Virus record (IMG/VR): IMGVR_UViG_3300042885_000641
Location: 1 to 27,655 of that record
DNA from: a virus
DNA: 27,655 nucleotides
Strand: one strand, 5' to 3'
Below, in pieces: positions 20,545 to 27,075 of this stretch. Position 1 is the stretch's first letter. Every line of letters starts with the position of its first letter. Made by a program: the position numbers and the translations under genes. The notes under the pieces were generated by a model. It worked only from the letters and a program-made list of their open reading frames with translations, did no database searches and had not been told where the DNA came from.

Positions 20545-20915
20545 TGCAGTTCAGAGCTAAGTACGGAAACAAGAAAGTAATAGAGTCGGATGGTACAAAG
20601 TCCGACTCTAAACTTGAATCCTATCTTAAAGGACAGCTAACGCTTCATAAGATACCCTACGAGCAGCAGGTGAAGCACGTCCTAATGGAAGGCTTCAAGC
20701 ATGAAGGCAAGGCTGTAAGAGAGATAGCCTACAAGCTGGATTTCGTAGTAAACAACGAGATAGCAGTAGAAACAAAAGGATTCTTCACTCCCGATGGCAA
20801 GATGAAGTGGAAGATGTTTCTAAACTTATATAGGAATAACTACAAAGAGTGCGCTATCATCCGTAATCAGAAGGAGTGTAACGCATTTATTTTACGATAT
20901 TTGGGGATAAATTAA
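20544..20915 (+). CDS. DUF1064-family nuclease (PD-(D/E)XK-like)
   Basis: This protein of about 123 residues matches DUF1064: KVIESDGTKSDSKLESYLKGQL (residues about 11-32), IPYEQQVKHVLMEGFKHEG, IAYKLDFVVNNEIAVETKGF (62-81), and a basic KMKWKMFLNLYRN region. The E of SKLES, the D of LDFV and the E-x-K of VETKG form the expected catalytic set. The family is thought to act as a phage endonuclease or resolvase-like enzyme. ATG 20544 shares one base with the upstream stop (TGATG). Confidence 0.88.
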   Translation: MQFRAKYGNKKVIESDGTKSDSKLESYLKGQLTLHKIPYEQQVKHVLMEGFKHEGKAVREIAYKLDFVVNNEIAVETKGFFTPDGKMKWKMFLNLYRNNYKECAIIRNQKECNAFILRYLGIN

Positions 20916-20920
20916 TCACC

Positions 20921-21190
20921 ATGGCAGAATTTAGAGGGTGGAATATCACCCGAAGCACAGCAAAAGGAAAGAAGTACACAGCAACCAAGGGAGACAAGTC
21001 TGTTCACTTTGGGGCGCAAGGCTATACAATCTCTCCCGGTACACCTAAAGGAGACAACTACTGCGCTCGCTCTAATGGCATCAAGTCAGAGACACATAGC
21101 CCTAATTGGTTCGCAAGAGCCTTATGGTCATGCAGAGCAGGTAAAAGCACAGACAAACGACCATTCTTCGGAGAAACAGAACTACCATGA
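20921..21190 (+). CDS. Hypothetical protein, 89 aa
   Basis: This 89-residue protein (MAEFRGWNITRSTAKGKKYT, VHFGAQGYTISPGTPKGDNY, CARSNGIKSETHSPNWFARA) recalls small phage proteins with 'k.i.FGa.gy....pgt.kgd.y..R..gi', of unknown function and predicted beta structure. It lies five bases after the nuclease stop and overlaps the next start by four bases. A nucleic-acid-associated role is possible from the basic charge. Confidence 0.7.
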   Translation: MAEFRGWNITRSTAKGKKYTATKGDKSVHFGAQGYTISPGTPKGDNYCARSNGIKSETHSPNWFARALWSCRAGKSTDKRPFFGETELP

Positions 21191-21354
21191 AAAAAGGATA
21201 TATCGGCAACTGCCCAAAGCATGGCTTAGTAGCACATGACCCTAAGCAGCTATACATAGACTTAAAAGGCGGAGCATTCTGCCCTTACTGCCTATCAATG
21301 CTTACAGAAGTGAAGTGGGAAGGCAAAAAGAAAACCAATGATAGCGGAAACTAA
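21187..21354 (+). CDS. Small zinc-ribbon-like protein, 55 aa
   Basis: ATG 21187 (ATGA overlap with the previous gene) opens 55 codons to TAA 21354. The product MKKGYIGNCPKHG...GGAFCPYCLSML has C9-x2-H12 and C32-x2-C35, a plausible zinc-ribbon or treble-clef ligand set. No family is recognised. It overlaps the ParB-like gene by 17 bases. Small zinc proteins are common in phage early regions and often bind nucleic acid or host proteins. Confidence 0.65.
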   Translation: MKKGYIGNCPKHGLVAHDPKQLYIDLKGGAFCPYCLSMLTEVKWEGKKKTNDSGN

Positions 21355-21952
21355 AACACTAAAGCTTTACCAGCTAAAGAATAACCTCGGTCAAATCGAA
21401 GGACTACCGAAGAACCCTCGTCTCATTAAAGATGGCAGGTTCGCAAAGCTAAAGCAATCTATCATAGATGACCCCGAGATGATTTATCTTAGGGAGTTAA
21501 TCGTATATCCCTACAAGCCTACTCTGAAGGCTAAGTATGAGTCTCAGATGGAGTACATCATTATAGCTGGAAATATGCGATTTCACGCCATTAAAGACTT
21601 AGGATGGGCGGAAGTACCCTGCAAGGTTTTGGATGCGTCTACGAGCTTAGAAACGCTTAAAGCGATTACGATTAAGGATAACGTAGCCTTCGGTGAAAAC
21701 GACTACGATGCCTTAGCCAATGATTGGGAGCAGGAGCTGTTGGAAGCTATGGGTATGGAGATTATGCTCGGCATGGATGAGATGATGGAAGAGGCAGAAA
21801 AGCCTAAGAACGATGACAAGGCGAAGAAGATTACTTTGCGTTATAGCAATGAGGCCTATGCAGATGTAACAGACTATCTCTTATCCATCGGCACTACGCT
21901 GGAGGAGGGATTAATGAATCTTATAGAAGAGCATAAACTATCGAACCAATGA
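21338..21952 (+). CDS. ParB-like N-terminal domain protein
   Basis: This 204-residue protein has a ParB/Srx-like fold in the first 130 residues: NPRLIKDGRFAKLKQSIIDD (26-45), PEMIYLRELIVYPY, YIIIAGNMRFHAIKDLGWAE (73-92), VPCKVLD. Phage proteins of this type often act as nucleases or as co-activators near replication or methylase genes rather than in partition. The C-terminal part (EMMEEAEKPKNDDKAKKITLRYSNEAYADV) is helical and acidic, with an extra small domain. The stop overlaps the next start by four bases. Confidence 0.85.
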   Translation: MIAETKTLKLYQLKNNLGQIEGLPKNPRLIKDGRFAKLKQSIIDDPEMIYLRELIVYPYKPTLKAKYESQMEYIIIAGNMRFHAIKDLGWAEVPCKVLDASTSLETLKAITIKDNVAFGENDYDALANDWEQELLEAMGMEIMLGMDEMMEEAEKPKNDDKAKKITLRYSNEAYADVTDYLLSIGTTLEEGLMNLIEEHKLSNQ

Positions 21953-22233
21953 GCAATATGATTCTACTGCTGGGTGAGCAGGAAAAAAGAGCAGCCAAGA
22001 GGAAGCAGGAGGCAGAGGCAGAGAAGCTTCTACAAACAATGAATGCTTGTGAGATGCTATTTTATAAGTCTCTATTCGAGGAATCTACGAATAGCTACGA
22101 TGAAATTTACAACCACTACCTTAGAGAGTGGCAGGAAGCAGTAAAGTACTGTGCTAAGGTGTATAAACCTAAGTATGCAATCGTTAATCCCATCTACTTT
22201 GAGCAGATGTACAAGCCTTTAGAAAATGCCTAA
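21949..22233 (+). CDS. Hypothetical helical protein, 94 aa
   Basis: This 94-residue protein starts in an ATGA overlap with the ParB-like gene. A charged helix (EQEKRAAKRKQEAEAEKLLQ) is followed by aromatic-rich sequence (YDEIYNHYLREWQEAVKYCA, KVYKPKYAIVNPIYFEQMYK). It looks like a helical DNA- or protein-binding factor, unrecognised. It overlaps the next gene by eight bases. Confidence 0.65.
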   Translation: MSNMILLLGEQEKRAAKRKQEAEAEKLLQTMNACEMLFYKSLFEESTNSYDEIYNHYLREWQEAVKYCAKVYKPKYAIVNPIYFEQMYKPLENA

Positions 22234-22432
22234 AGCTATATTAGAATTTAACCTCGAAGATGAGCAGGATGCCTTAGAGTTTAGAAGGTGTCAGAATGCC
22301 TATAAGATGGCTCTCGTGCTTCAAGAGATAGAACAGTATATTATGCCCCATGCAGATGGAGAAACGCAGTTAGCGTTCTTCTCCTTGCTCGAAGAGCATA
22401 AGATTAATATTTCAGAACTTACACTTGGATAA
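22226..22432 (+). CDS. Small phage protein with MPKAILEFNL start, 68 aa
   Basis: The N-terminal sequence MPKAILEFNLEDEQDALEFR belongs to a widely seen type of small phage protein ('LeFnLPedq.e...a..g'), followed by a helix ending in 'l.eieqyi'. Function is unknown to me. It overlaps the upstream gene by eight bases and is the last tightly packed gene before the methyltransferase at 22444. Confidence 0.75.
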   Translation: MPKAILEFNLEDEQDALEFRRCQNAYKMALVLQEIEQYIMPHADGETQLAFFSLLEEHKINISELTLG

Positions 22433-22443
22433 AAATAAAAAAA

Positions 22444-22977
22444 ATGAACTACGAAAAAATCCCCGGCTGGTTTGACTTCCCATCAATCTACGATCAAGCA
22501 GTAGCAAATGCTTCCAACAAAAGCATCCTTATAGAAATAGGCGTTGCCTATGGAAAGTCCATTAACTACCTTGCATCTAAATGCAAAGAGAGTGGAATTG
22601 CTCCTAAAATCTATGCCGTAGACCTATTTTTAGGCACTAAGGGAGAGCGCAGAGGCACATATGCAAACGATATGTTTGAACAGTTTGTCCATAACGTACA
22701 CGCCTGCAAAAACAATGACCTTATCGAGACAATCATAAAAGACAGCTCAGAGGCAGCGAGTGATTTTAAAAATGGCTCTATTGATTTTGTATTCATAGAT
22801 GCTGCCCATGACTACGAAAGCGTTAAGAAAGACTTAATCGCTTGGCTTCCTAAAGTAAAGAAGACCGGTATGATTGCAGGTCATGACATAGACGCTGCTG
22901 GAGTCTATAAAGCAGTAGAGGAAGTAATTGGCAAAGGTAAATTCGAGATAGTCGGAAGGTCTTGGGTTAAGCTATAA
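22444..22977 (+). CDS. Class I SAM-dependent methyltransferase
   Basis: This 177-residue protein has the Rossmann-type methyltransferase core: motif I ILIEIGVAYGKS (residues about 29-40), the acidic end of strand two YAVDLF, and the DFVFIDAAHDYESVKKDL segment (113-130), then LPKVKKTGMIAGHDID. The IDAAHDYE and GHD motifs are typical of the Methyltransf_24 group that modifies small molecules or glycans. In phages these may modify nucleotides, lipids or surface sugars; the substrate is not visible. It is the last plus-strand gene and ends nine bases from a convergent gene, with no obvious terminator. Confidence 0.9.
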   Translation: MNYEKIPGWFDFPSIYDQAVANASNKSILIEIGVAYGKSINYLASKCKESGIAPKIYAVDLFLGTKGERRGTYANDMFEQFVHNVHACKNNDLIETIIKDSSEAASDFKNGSIDFVFIDAAHDYESVKKDLIAWLPKVKKTGMIAGHDIDAAGVYKAVEEVIGKGKFEIVGRSWVKL

Positions 22978-22986
22978 TCAATGAGC

Positions 22987-24108
22987 TTAGAAGATGTGGG
23001 TAACCCTACTGACCTGTCCATGGATAGGGTGGTGTAGGAATCCCTCAATAGCCTTAGGAGCGTGTTGGTAGCCATTACGACTATGCCAGCCATCAGCAGA
23101 AGAAGGAGAGCGCATAGACTCGAAGGTAACTCCGATGTAGTCTTTACTTACCTTATGATGTATGTGATGCCCATAGATGTATCTGTGCTTTGCCATCCAG
23201 CCCTCTCCAGCCTCAGAAGCCATCAGTAAAGGCAAGTCTGCTTGCTTTGCTCCATCACCATGCGTGGTCCCTATAAGGTTGTCATGGTATCGGAAATACT
23301 TTCTGTGGCACATATCAGAATCCCAGGTTATATTCTCGCTATTCCTAAACCAACTCCTTACAGAGTCAATAAGGAAGAATCCCGACATGAAATCATGGTT
23401 GGAAGGGTTGAATACCACATGGACATCTGCAATCGTTAGAAGGCTCTCTATGACCTCTACAAGTAGCTTCTTAGCTATGATGAAAGCCTCATGCCATGTG
23501 CCATCCGTATCCTGCGGAGTTCCCATGGTGGTAGTGCGCTTAATAGTATCTATGTGAAGGATGTCATTGCCTACAACGAGTAGTACTTTGTCTACCTTAT
23601 AGGGAGCAGCCTTACAGATAATTCCATTAACACCATCCCTTACCCTTTGGACAGCTATGCTATTGTTATACTCTTCCCTCGTCTCTACGATAGAAGCAAG
23701 CTTGCCTATGTGAACATCACAAGGATCTACTATAAGCAAATGCCCATCTTCATGAGGTGGGCGTTCTATCTTTGGGTATGATGGTGAATATTGCTTTACA
23801 AATTCGAGGAAGTCTTCTTTTAAGGAACTGAACTCCTCCTCCTTCGGGATTTCATTCTTAATGTAAACAGATGCCTCTTTAGTCTTCAGCCAGCCATATG
23901 ACCATTTGTTTGCAAACTCGAATCCATTCTGTTCTAAGGCAACAGAGAACTTATTCTGCTTCTGAAGGAATATGGTAATGTGTTTTCTGCTTGTCTCTAA
24001 GCCATGCTCTAAAAGAAGTCTTTCCTTTATTTTTGAGGATGAAATGCCTTGTTTACTCAGCTCTAATATATAATCTTTGTGAGGACTAAGCTTGTTATAT
24101 AATGGCAT
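22987..24108 (-). CDS. Calcineurin-like metallophosphoesterase with N-terminal HTH
   Basis: This 373-residue protein has the metallophosphoesterase motif set: DPCDVH (128-133), VGNDILH (179-185), NPSNHD (234-239), TTHGDG (281-286), GHHIHHK (313-319). These supply the di-metal site. Residues 1-50 resemble a HTH segment (ILELSKQGISSSKIKERLLL). Phage homologues are common in Bacteroidota phages and may act on DNA ends or nucleotides; the substrate is unknown. A TATACTTG element at 24142-24135 may be its -7 box, overlapping a rightward promoter. Confidence 0.88.
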   Translation of the reverse strand: MPLYNKLSPHKDYILELSKQGISSSKIKERLLLEHGLETSRKHITIFLQKQNKFSVALEQNGFEFANKWSYGWLKTKEASVYIKNEIPKEEEFSSLKEDFLEFVKQYSPSYPKIERPPHEDGHLLIVDPCDVHIGKLASIVETREEYNNSIAVQRVRDGVNGIICKAAPYKVDKVLLVVGNDILHIDTIKRTTTMGTPQDTDGTWHEAFIIAKKLLVEVIESLLTIADVHVVFNPSNHDFMSGFFLIDSVRSWFRNSENITWDSDMCHRKYFRYHDNLIGTTHGDGAKQADLPLLMASEAGEGWMAKHRYIYGHHIHHKVSKDYIGVTFESMRSPSSADGWHSRNGYQHAPKAIEGFLHHPIHGQVSRVTHIF

Positions 24109-24132
24109 TATGCTGGTTTTTAGTTAATTGTG

Positions 24133-24163
24133 TTGCAAGTATATAAAATGTTTTATAACTTTG
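24133..24163 (+). promoter_or_regulatory. Rightward promoter for a short transcript
   Basis: TTG (24133-24135), a 20-base spacer and TAACTTTG (24156-24163, a perfect -7 box) point right into a 70-nt gene-free stretch ending in a terminator. It overlaps the start region of the leftward phosphoesterase gene. Confidence 0.6.
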
Positions 24164-24167
24164 CATA

Positions 24168-24235
24168 AGTTCTCTTGAAAAAGAGCGGTCAGCAGCCGAA
24201 AAAATGCAAGGGGGTGAGAAACCCCCATTTTTATT
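24168..24235 (+). ncRNA. Candidate small RNA of about 68 nt
   Basis: Between the promoter at 24133-24163 and the terminator at 24210-24226 there is no open reading frame longer than 11 codons. The 5' part can form a CTCTT-GAAA-AAGAG tetraloop hairpin at 24172-24185, followed by an A-rich single-stranded segment and the GC terminator stem. It would be antisense to nothing annotated on the minus strand. Confidence 0.35.
24210..24226. terminator. Bidirectional terminator hairpin
   Basis: GGGGG and CCCCC enclose a 7-nt loop. The plus strand continues ATTTTTATT and the minus strand TTGCATTTTTT, so it can end both the candidate small RNA and the leftward lysis operon, whose last gene stops eight bases away. 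Confidence 0.75.
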
Positions 24236-24746
24236 ATAAGGCTACTATAACGCCAAAAACTACTACCGCAGCAGTAGCAATATGAGCCAAGCGACCTCGG
24301 TTCTTAGACTTTCTAATCTCTTCATCTTGCTCCTTTATCACTACCTCCATAATGCCCACTTGCATTATAGCTGCCTCTGTCTGCTTCTTCTGTGATTCGA
24401 GCATAACCTCACCTATCTCTATTCGCTCCATAAGGGCAATACCTACCTCCATACAAGAGTCTAATTCCATGGGGAGAGTAGAAGGGACTCGTATCGTGTC
24501 GATAGAGCCACTTTTCCTCGCTTCTAAGAGCTTATCTCTCCATTTGACTTGTATGGACACCACTCTCTCAATTATCGTGTCTCTACGAGCCTCTAAATGA
24601 GTCATCTCTTTTTCAAGAGAATCTATGGTTTGCTCATAGTGGTGGAGAGTGCCTTCGCTAATCTGCGGATGGCGCACCTCGTAGTTCATAAGCAGTAGCC
24701 ATAGAACTATACCAGCAAGAGCAATATAGTTAAGAAGGTTTTTCAT
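24234..24746 (-). CDS. Spanin-like coiled-coil membrane protein (putative)
   Basis: This 170-residue protein has an N-terminal membrane helix (NYIALAGIVLWLLLMNYEV, about 5-23), a long periplasm-type coiled coil (HHYEQTIDSLEKEMTHLEAR; KWRDKLLEARKSGSIDTIRV) and a second hydrophobic segment at the C-terminus (IATAAVVVFGVIVAL). Lying at the end of a holin/DUF5675 lysis cluster, it resembles an inner-membrane spanin or unimolecular spanin, which bridges inner and outer membranes in lysis. No lipobox is present, so it is not a canonical u-spanin. The stop of the preceding gene overlaps its start. Confidence 0.6.
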   Translation of the reverse strand: MKNLLNYIALAGIVLWLLLMNYEVRHPQISEGTLHHYEQTIDSLEKEMTHLEARRDTIIERVVSIQVKWRDKLLEARKSGSIDTIRVPSTLPMELDSCMEVGIALMERIEIGEVMLESQKKQTEAAIMQVGIMEVVIKEQDEEIRKSKNRGRLAHIATAAVVVFGVIVAL

Positions 24747-24904
24747 TTCTTAGCAGCAGAATAAGCAATAGCAACAATCTGCTTAGTGCTTCTCTTCTTA
24801 CCTTTAGGCTTACTCTTATTGGCAGCCTTTAACTCAGATACATTATAGGCAACGGCTTTGTTAATAGCCTTACTACCCATTCCTTTAGCTTTCTTTAGTG
24901 GCAT
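24743..24904 (-). CDS. Small basic protein (DUF6496-like), 53 aa
   Basis: ATG 24904 opens 53 codons to TGA 24743. The product (MPLKKAKGMGSKAINKAVAY, then NVSELKAANKSKPKGKKRST, then KQIVAIAYSAAKK) resembles a common small phage or bacterial protein type 'mPlkkGks...is.Ni.el...g.....kqavAIAls.a.k' of unknown function. It is strongly basic. The start overlaps the DUF5675 gene by 20 bases, and the stop overlaps the spanin-like start (ATGA). Confidence 0.7.
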   Translation of the reverse strand: MPLKKAKGMGSKAINKAVAYNVSELKAANKSKPKGKKRSTKQIVAIAYSAAKK

Positions 24905-25310
24905 TGTTTGTAATATTTAAAGTGAATCCTTTAGGTGCAGCAGCCATTAGGCGAGACATAGTAGCTTTGCTATTAGTCACATCCAATAAGCCATCTTTGT
25001 TAATATCGGAAAAGGCAGAGCCTACCAGGATACAGCCTAAAATGTCTGTATGGTAGTTGCCATGGTGAATGAGTATTAGGTCCCTATTAGGCACATTGCT
25101 AACATGGAGATGCTTCTTATACTTAGCAGATGTACGAGGGATTACATTGTAATTGCCCAAAGGGATACAGCTTACTTTACGCTCGTTATCCTTCCAAGGA
25201 AGCTCTAAGGTAAGGCAAGAGAAGATTAGCTTCCCCTCTGCATCAAATACCTCTAATTTACCCCTTGTCTGCTTAGACTCGTGGTGAATCCTATTCAGAA
25301 TCGCTTTCAT
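24885..25310 (-). CDS. DUF5675-family lysis-cluster protein
   Basis: This 141-residue protein matches DUF5675, found beside phage holins: TLELPWKDNERKVSCIPLGN (33-52), VIPRTSAKYKKHLHVSNVPN, RDLILIHHGNYHTDILGCIL (76-95). The conserved SCIPxGxY and HxGNYxxDxxGC motifs carry possible catalytic His and Cys residues, as in L,D-transpeptidase-like folds, so a role in cell-wall processing during lysis is plausible. FSDINKDGLLDVTNS (about 99-113) looks like an EF-hand or dockerin calcium loop. The start overlaps the holin gene by 20 bases. Confidence 0.82.
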   Translation of the reverse strand: MKAILNRIHHESKQTRGKLEVFDAEGKLIFSCLTLELPWKDNERKVSCIPLGNYNVIPRTSAKYKKHLHVSNVPNRDLILIHHGNYHTDILGCILVGSAFSDINKDGLLDVTNSKATMSRLMAAAPKGFTLNITNNATKES

Positions 25311-25605
25311 CCTTCTTGCTCGGGGTTATGTATTTGATATGCATATACTCCACTACCTTCAAGCCACCAAAGCCTACTAAGAATGCAATAGCAAACTGAG
25401 CAGACTGCATCTGAAGGTTAGTAACATCCACAATAAGCGGAGTGATGTAATTCGCACTAAGCGTTCCTGCTACAACTGAAAACAACTGCGTTCTAATGTC
25501 GGCATCTTTCTGCTTGCCAACTAATAGAAGGCTTCCAAAGAAACCACTTAACGCCATTCCGATGTTTATTCCAACTTCTAAGAGGAACTGCTTAAATTGA
25601 ATCAT
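25291..25605 (-). CDS. Holin (putative)
   Basis: This 104-residue membrane protein has three hydrophobic stretches (LLEVGINIGMALSGFFGSLLLVG; FSVVAGTLSANYITPLIV; AQFAIAFLVGFGGLKVVEYM) and a charged, highly hydrophilic C-terminus (PSKKDESDSE), the general form of a class I holin. It is followed by the DUF5675 protein and a spanin-like protein, so the order fits a lysis cassette. Holins vary too much in sequence for a firm family call. Confidence 0.75.
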   Translation of the reverse strand: MIQFKQFLLEVGINIGMALSGFFGSLLLVGKQKDADIRTQLFSVVAGTLSANYITPLIVDVTNLQMQSAQFAIAFLVGFGGLKVVEYMHIKYITPSKKDESDSE

Positions 25606-25606
25606 A

Positions 25607-25864
25607 TCACAAGTTCGAATTAAGGGTACTTACAAATGCTGTGTAGGTAGTGCCTAAGGCTACAAGGTCGGTATTGCTAACAAAGATAGAATTGCCTACC
25701 TCTCCTGATAGATATACTCTAACGATGTATTCGCCAGTTGTAGGGTCAATTTGAACAGATACAATATCCTTGTAGTTAAGGAAATACTGCGTTCCATCAG
25801 AGTAGTCTAATTCCAATTGGTTTGCACCAAAGGTATAGCTGGTAAGTGTAGGTAAGGCTGACAT
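25607..25864 (-). CDS. Small beta-rich hypothetical protein, 85 aa
   Basis: This 85-residue protein (MSALPTLTSYTFGANQLELD, YSDGTQYFLNYKDIVSVQID, PTTGEYIVRVYLSGEVGNSI) is beta-type with many aromatic residues and no signal peptide; a virion or tail-fibre accessory protein is possible. It lies just before the holin. The 122-base gap upstream contains a -7-like TATCTTAG without a clear -33 box. Confidence 0.65.
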   Translation of the reverse strand: MSALPTLTSYTFGANQLELDYSDGTQYFLNYKDIVSVQIDPTTGEYIVRVYLSGEVGNSIFVSNTDLVALGTTYTAFVSTLNSNL

Positions 25865-25986
25865 TGTTTACAATTTAGTGCTAAGATAATACATTGATTA
25901 CTTATGATTTTTGTATTTTGACTGATAAATCTTTTCCTATAATTCGAATATATGAATGCTATGTAAGCTTGATTCTTTTCTTATAA

Positions 25987-26685
25987 TTAAATCTTATGCA
26001 GATTGTATTTATTATGATACCTGCCGCTTAAGATATTGGAAATATAAGATGCACTTTTGCCAAAAAATTCGGCAGTTTCATTTATTGAATTGAAAGTGAT
26101 ATCATTTGATTCACAATAAATTTTTTTCTTATTTGCATTATGTAACGAATCCATAATATGCTTCGGCATACGCTTGCCTTTATTTGAATCAGAAATCTTT
26201 TTCCTTGAATCAGCAGAATGTTTTTTGCCAAAAAACGGATTTCCTTCACCAGTTAAACTTTGAGATATTTTTTTACAAACCTCAATAGGCACTCTTCTCC
26301 CTTTTAGGCTATTACTTATTTTTTTACGATGTTCAATAGATACCGTTCTCTTCCCTTTTGTAGCCTTAGCTGCTTCGGACATCTTCCTTCTTGACTCTTC
26401 TGTAAAGTTCATAGAGGAGTCTCCGCCTATTGAAGAATTCTTGAGGTTGTAAGAACATCTATCTGCTGCTGCATTAAGAGATTTAAGAATTGATTCTTCA
26501 AACTCTCTAAAATCAGTCCCTATATAAAGTATTTCACGACTAAAAAAACATGGGTTTTTCTTGTATGAAGCCAAAAAGGCTTTTCCACTACCGATATATG
26601 AATCGGTAATTTCACCGCAATGACTTCCAATATACCACTTTTCATTTGACACGTTAGTCCAGCGATATACAAAGCCTAATTTCAT
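25987..26685 (-). CDS. GIY-YIG homing endonuclease
   Basis: This 232-residue protein is a free-standing mobile endonuclease. The GIY-YIG domain is at the N-terminus (FVYRWTN, KWYIGS about 17-22, YIGSG, EESIL). Four NUMOD3-type DNA-binding repeats follow (ESRRKMSEAAKATKGKR; EHRKKISNSLKGRR; KKISQSLTGEGNPFFGKKHS; SRKKISDSNKGKRM), then a C-terminal NUMOD1/IENR1-like HTH (NSINETAEFFGKSASYISNI). It starts within the stop of its upstream neighbour. The gene is more A+T-rich than its neighbours, indicating recent arrival; it probably cuts a nearby cognate sequence in related phages. Confidence 0.95.
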   Translation of the reverse strand: MKLGFVYRWTNVSNEKWYIGSHCGEITDSYIGSGKAFLASYKKNPCFFSREILYIGTDFREFEESILKSLNAAADRCSYNLKNSSIGGDSSMNFTEESRRKMSEAAKATKGKRTVSIEHRKKISNSLKGRRVPIEVCKKISQSLTGEGNPFFGKKHSADSRKKISDSNKGKRMPKHIMDSLHNANKKKIYCESNDITFNSINETAEFFGKSASYISNILSGRYHNKYNLHKI

Positions 26686-27074
26686 TGCTCAAAGATAGGA
26701 GGTTTTGGCGGCTTGCAATACTCGGACTCTGGATTCATAGCACAATATTGTTGTGCATATACCTGCTCCCAGCCAGCAAACAAATGGAGGCATTGGGGTT
26801 TCGGCCACACAACGTATTGAGCGAACTGACTCAAAGGCTCGCTTGCCCAAATAATATCCACCGCCCACTTCGGAGATAAGACAGCAGGGGTAACGATTTC
26901 GCCATCTTCGATAACCGCAGGGGTTAAGACGATGTGTCCGATTTCGTGTACGGCTGTTATCAAGTCGCTCCAAGTCGTTGACTTCGTGCCGTCAGGCATT
27001 ACACTCTCGACTTCGATTAGCTTGCGAAGCGTTGCCCATTGTGAGGGGGTGCATTCTATTTTTAGGTATTTCAT
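26682..27074 (-). CDS. Hypothetical tail-fibre-associated protein, 130 aa
   Basis: This 130-residue protein (MKYLKIECTPSQWATLRKLI, MPDGTKSTTWSDLITAVHEI, VLSPKWAVDIIWASEPLSQF) is a type I associate with Bacteroidota phage tail-end regions, with Trp-rich and beta-type segments. It includes HEIGH, which fits HExxH of zinc proteases by pattern only. It lies directly after the lectin-fold fibre gene. Its C-terminus is Cys/Pro-rich (YCKPPKPPIFEQ). Confidence 0.65.
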   Translation of the reverse strand: MKYLKIECTPSQWATLRKLIEVESVMPDGTKSTTWSDLITAVHEIGHIVLTPAVIEDGEIVTPAVLSPKWAVDIIWASEPLSQFAQYVVWPKPQCLHLFAGWEQVYAQQYCAMNPESEYCKPPKPPIFEQ

Positions 27075-27075
27075 A

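Noticed and set aside
26682-27074. HEIGH sequence (HExxH) as a zinc metalloprotease site
   Set aside because: The motif lies in a predicted helix of a small tail-region protein without the third ligand or the other features of a metalloprotease; related proteins as I recall them lack the second His. Treated as coincidence.
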